Made by a program: the position numbers and the translations under genes. Below are positions 61,363 through 64,000 of a stretch of 64,000 nt of DNA, in pieces (within the stretch, counting starts at the first letter, position 1; the number at the start of each line of letters is the position of its first letter). Source of the stretch: Misgurnus anguillicaudatus. Its lineage: Eukaryota; Chordata; Actinopteri; Cypriniformes; Cobitidae. The notes beneath the pieces were generated by a model. It saw only the letters and a program-made list of their open reading frames with translations. It searched no databases and was not told the origin of the DNA. The stretch is taken from positions 11,289,001 through 11,353,000 of the forward strand of contig NC_073359.2 in the NCBI RefSeq assembly GCF_027580225.2, given 5' to 3'.

Positions 61363-62321
61363 ATAGAATAATTTATTTTTTCTTTTTTTCTTTTTCTATT
61401 TCTAATTTCTCAGTCTTATTTCTATTTTTAGAAATTATTAAAAAGTAAAAAGATATTTTGTGTAAAATAACATATTACATCACATCTTATAGATTATAAG
61501 ATATCAGGCATTTGCCACTCTTTCTTTCTAGATATCAGCATCCACCATTAAAAACCTATTGGTCTTGATTCCTGATAGTCTATGTACAGCGTTCACCCAT
61601 TCTTCGCAATATTTTCCCAGTAATTAACCTATAGCAGTATGCATTTAATCCAAATACTTCCTATAGCATTCTCAAGGAACATTCTTTTGTTCCTAACTTC
61701 ACCGCTGGTTTCTTCATCAGATGCTACTTCACATCATTTGAGAATCATAATTAGCCATTCATCTAGAAAGAATGATTTGAATAAGGGCTCCTTTTCGTTT
61801 TGAAAATCAAAAGCCAGACAAGATCAGTTTTTTAAAGCAACTTTTCAATTGCAAATGCAGGCACGTTATATATATAGTCTATAAAATGATTGACACGCAG
61901 CGGAAGACAAAGGGATGGAGGAAAGGCTAATTAAGAGAAGTATAGTGATTTCACACGGTGTCTCTAAGCAACGTGCAAACCCTCCTTTACGCCCCGAGGT
62001 TAGGAAACAAATGTCTGTCGAATAAGAGTCTGGAGCTACAAACTTCCCAAAGCTATTCTGCCTTCAATATAAAACATGTGCACCTTGTGACCTCATAATT
62101 AGTTTTATTCTACACTACTTCAAATTAATTAGTTTGACAGGAGCGTCTGCGTACGAAGAACAACGAAATTGTAAAAGTAGTCAAAATGACTCTCGCATAC
62201 TATTTATATCATTAATCTTTTACAGGTGATGTGTCACTCTTATTTGTCTTTACAATGTAATGAGTATGAAGAAAAGTATTTTACTGAGATGCTTGCCTTT
62301 TTTTAACGGGGAAAGTAAAGC
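61363..62321. promoter_or_regulatory. Repeat-free intronic block, candidate regulatory DNA
   Basis: About 950 bp with no transposon ends and clustered homeodomain-like sites (CATAATTAGTTTT, AAATTAATTAGTTTGACAGG, the last with a TALE-like TGACAG). Suggestion only; conservation not testable here. Confidence 0.25.
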
Positions 62322-62325
62322 ATTT

Positions 62326-63123
62326 GGGTGATTCTCGGGAAATCCAGTGTCCAGCATCAGAATTTTTAAAAAGCCCTTGAAGCTTGATTTTTTTTGTGCA
62401 CATATAAGTTTAAGGTCTGAACTTATTATTTTAGAAGATTTAAAACATATTTTCTATAAAATTATTTAAATTTTTTAGATTATCATTATCAAAAATTATC
62501 ATTACCGCAACATGATATTACAATAAATATATGCATTTACAAACTCATGTTTCGGTAATGAGAACTAAAAAGTTGTCTAGGTACTATGACAAACAAAATT
62601 AAAATTTTTATCTGGAGAGAAAAAATAAGAACTGCTTACCTTGTAGCCATCTTGAGTGTCACAGTCAATTATGCCCCTTCTAACAATTTTTTTTTAATGT
62701 TAGTTCCTTGAGGGCTTAAACAATGATTGAAAGTTGTTGCGGAGGATGAGAAAAATTTTCTTGGACACATTTATCTTCCTTATTATTGTCATCACCAAAT
62801 ACCACATGTTTCTTTACTGTAAATGTTTATAGTATAACATGCACTGAAGCTTTTTATTTTTTTATTTTTTTTTATTCTAAATATTTATATGTCAAAGAAC
62901 CCAAATCCAGTCATGGACACGTTGCGGTAATGAAAAATTTGAAAATGTGAAAAAACAACAAAATTGGTTTGTATTATGTCATTTGAAATGATGCGCAAAA
63001 TAGTACATGAAGAGATGTTTGTAACTCTATGCTTCTTATTTTGATATTTTTACTTTGCATTTACTTTTTTATCAAAATGTTTCATGACACCTTATAATAA
63101 GTCTAATTTCGCAAGAATCGCCC
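62326..63123 (+). mobile_element. GGGTGATTCTC element, copy 2, 4-bp duplication ATTT
   Basis: Starts GGGTGATTCTCGGGAAATCC, ends TTCGCAAGAATCGCCC. ATTT lies at 62322-62325 and 63124-63127. 798 bp, colinear with the copy at 49859. Confidence 0.87.
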
Positions 63124-63169
63124 ATTTGATTGCTTTTGTGTTGTAGACACGCATGTGGTCGAAATGTGT

Positions 63170-63578
63170 TTAAAGGGGACATTTCACAAGACTTTTTTTG
63201 AGATGTATGAGTATGTGAAGTTTTAGCTTAAAATACCATATAGATAATTTATTATTACACGATAAAATTGCCACTTGTAGGTGTGAACAAAAATATGCAG
63301 ATTTTGGGTGTGTCCTTTAAAATGCAAATGAGCTGATCTCTGCACTAAATGGCAGTGCAGTGATTGGATAGTGCAGATTAAGGGGCGGTATTATCCCCTT
63401 CTGACATCACAAGGGGAGCCAAATTTCAATGACCTATTTTTTTCACATGCTTGCAGAGAACGGTTTACCAAAACTAAGTTACTGGGTTGATCTTTTTCAC
63501 ATTGTCTAGGTTGATTGAAGCACCAATTATAGCACTTAAACATGGAAAAAGTCAGATTTTCATGAATGTCCCCTTTAA
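63170..63578 (-). mobile_element. AAAGGGGACATATCATG-family MITE, copy d (reverse)
   Basis: TTAAAGGGGACATTTCACAA to TTTCATGAATGTCCCCTTTAA; reverse orientation relative to copies a-c. Confidence 0.87.
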
Positions 63579-63599
63579 ACAAAAGCAGAGGGACTCGCC

Positions 63600-63735
63600 C
63601 CCAGACCACCCCCACAGAAATTTTGGACAGAAGCGGTCGAAAGTGAACAAAAGAGACGGATGTGTCTCTCTTGTCCACTTGTGATCCGGTCAACCAAAAC
63701 ACATCTGAATAGCAGGTATAAACAGGCTCTTAATG
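63600..63735. repeat. Partial GGCTGTTTACACTTGG-type MITE
   Basis: GAAGCGGTCGAAAGTGAACA, GTCCACTTGTGATCCGGTCA and AGCAGGTATAAACAGGCTC match the right half of 35432-36142. Confidence 0.7.
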
Positions 63736-64000
63736 TGGGCGATGCCCGTTTAAGTCCAGCTTGCAACATTCACAGTGAAAATGTCTTCTTAATTTTTGTC
63801 TCTCTTTATTTGTTTAAAAAAAATGTGACACAAGGCCAAAAATTAAAAGAAGCAATTTGTACTTTGTTGAAATCCTGTTGAGCAAAGAGAAAAGCGCCTG
63901 AACATTAATTTTGCCTCCTTTTTCGTAAATATTTGAAGCAAGGTCATGTGTAGGCAATGCCTTTGTGTTGGTGTTTACTGGTTCTTTGGAACTTAATTGG

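Larger units (their letters stand above)
44700..64000 (+). other. lcor intron 1 (inferred)
   Basis: Opens with GTAAGC and reaches the window end with no recognisable next exon. It contains the rest of the CpG island, the transposons listed individually, and repeat-poor stretches at 45541-46565, 47080-48637, 51420-51740, 53990-55112, 58035-59652 and 61363-62321 in which I see no gene. Confidence 0.6.

Overview
The window looks like nuclear DNA of a teleost fish, most likely cyprinid-like. It has AT-rich intergenic DNA, very long (TA)n arrays, dense nested MITEs, tRNA-derived SINEs, a fish-type C2H2 zinc-finger gene pair, and vertebrate genes with GT-AG introns. I could not run any search; every name rests on reading the translations and on recalled family sequences. 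All genes recognised are on the + strand.

Layout. (1) 1-6622: two tandem paralogous C2H2 zinc-finger genes. The first (1-2233) is cut by the window edge. The second (4649-6622) is complete in three exons, predicted 526 residues with ten fingers. (2) 8620-9281: a three-exon gene for the 81-residue V-ATPase subunit e, closer to ATP6V0E2 than ATP6V0E1, with an odd second intron that lacks an AG acceptor. (3) 12483-24325: hoga1, the mitochondrial 4-hydroxy-2-oxoglutarate aldolase, in seven exons whose phases all join (326 residues). Its introns hold nested transposons, a 143-bp minisatellite and a complex tandem array. (4) 24326-44500: intergenic DNA built largely of MITEs, hAT-type elements, a decayed Tc1-like transposon and (TA)n arrays. 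(5) 44500-45540: a CpG-island promoter containing the first coding exon of lcor (44603-44699), which starts [10 protein letters not shown] and ends in a phase-1 donor. The rest of the window appears to be lcor intron 1, with no second exon found. In mammals HOGA1 and LCOR are both at 10q24, so the gene order supports both names.

The genes form no operon or shared pathway. The unusual content is the mobile-element record. At least seven insertions have readable target-site duplications, and two of them can be checked against an empty site elsewhere in the same window. Several unrelated palindromic families share TTAAAGG ends. One family, with two arms each carrying a CRE-like TGACGTCA octamer, occurs three times in the first 11 kb; one copy lies about 195 bp upstream of the V-ATPase start codon and another about 580 bp upstream of the second zinc-finger start codon. 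No virus, CRISPR array or bacterial-type system was seen.
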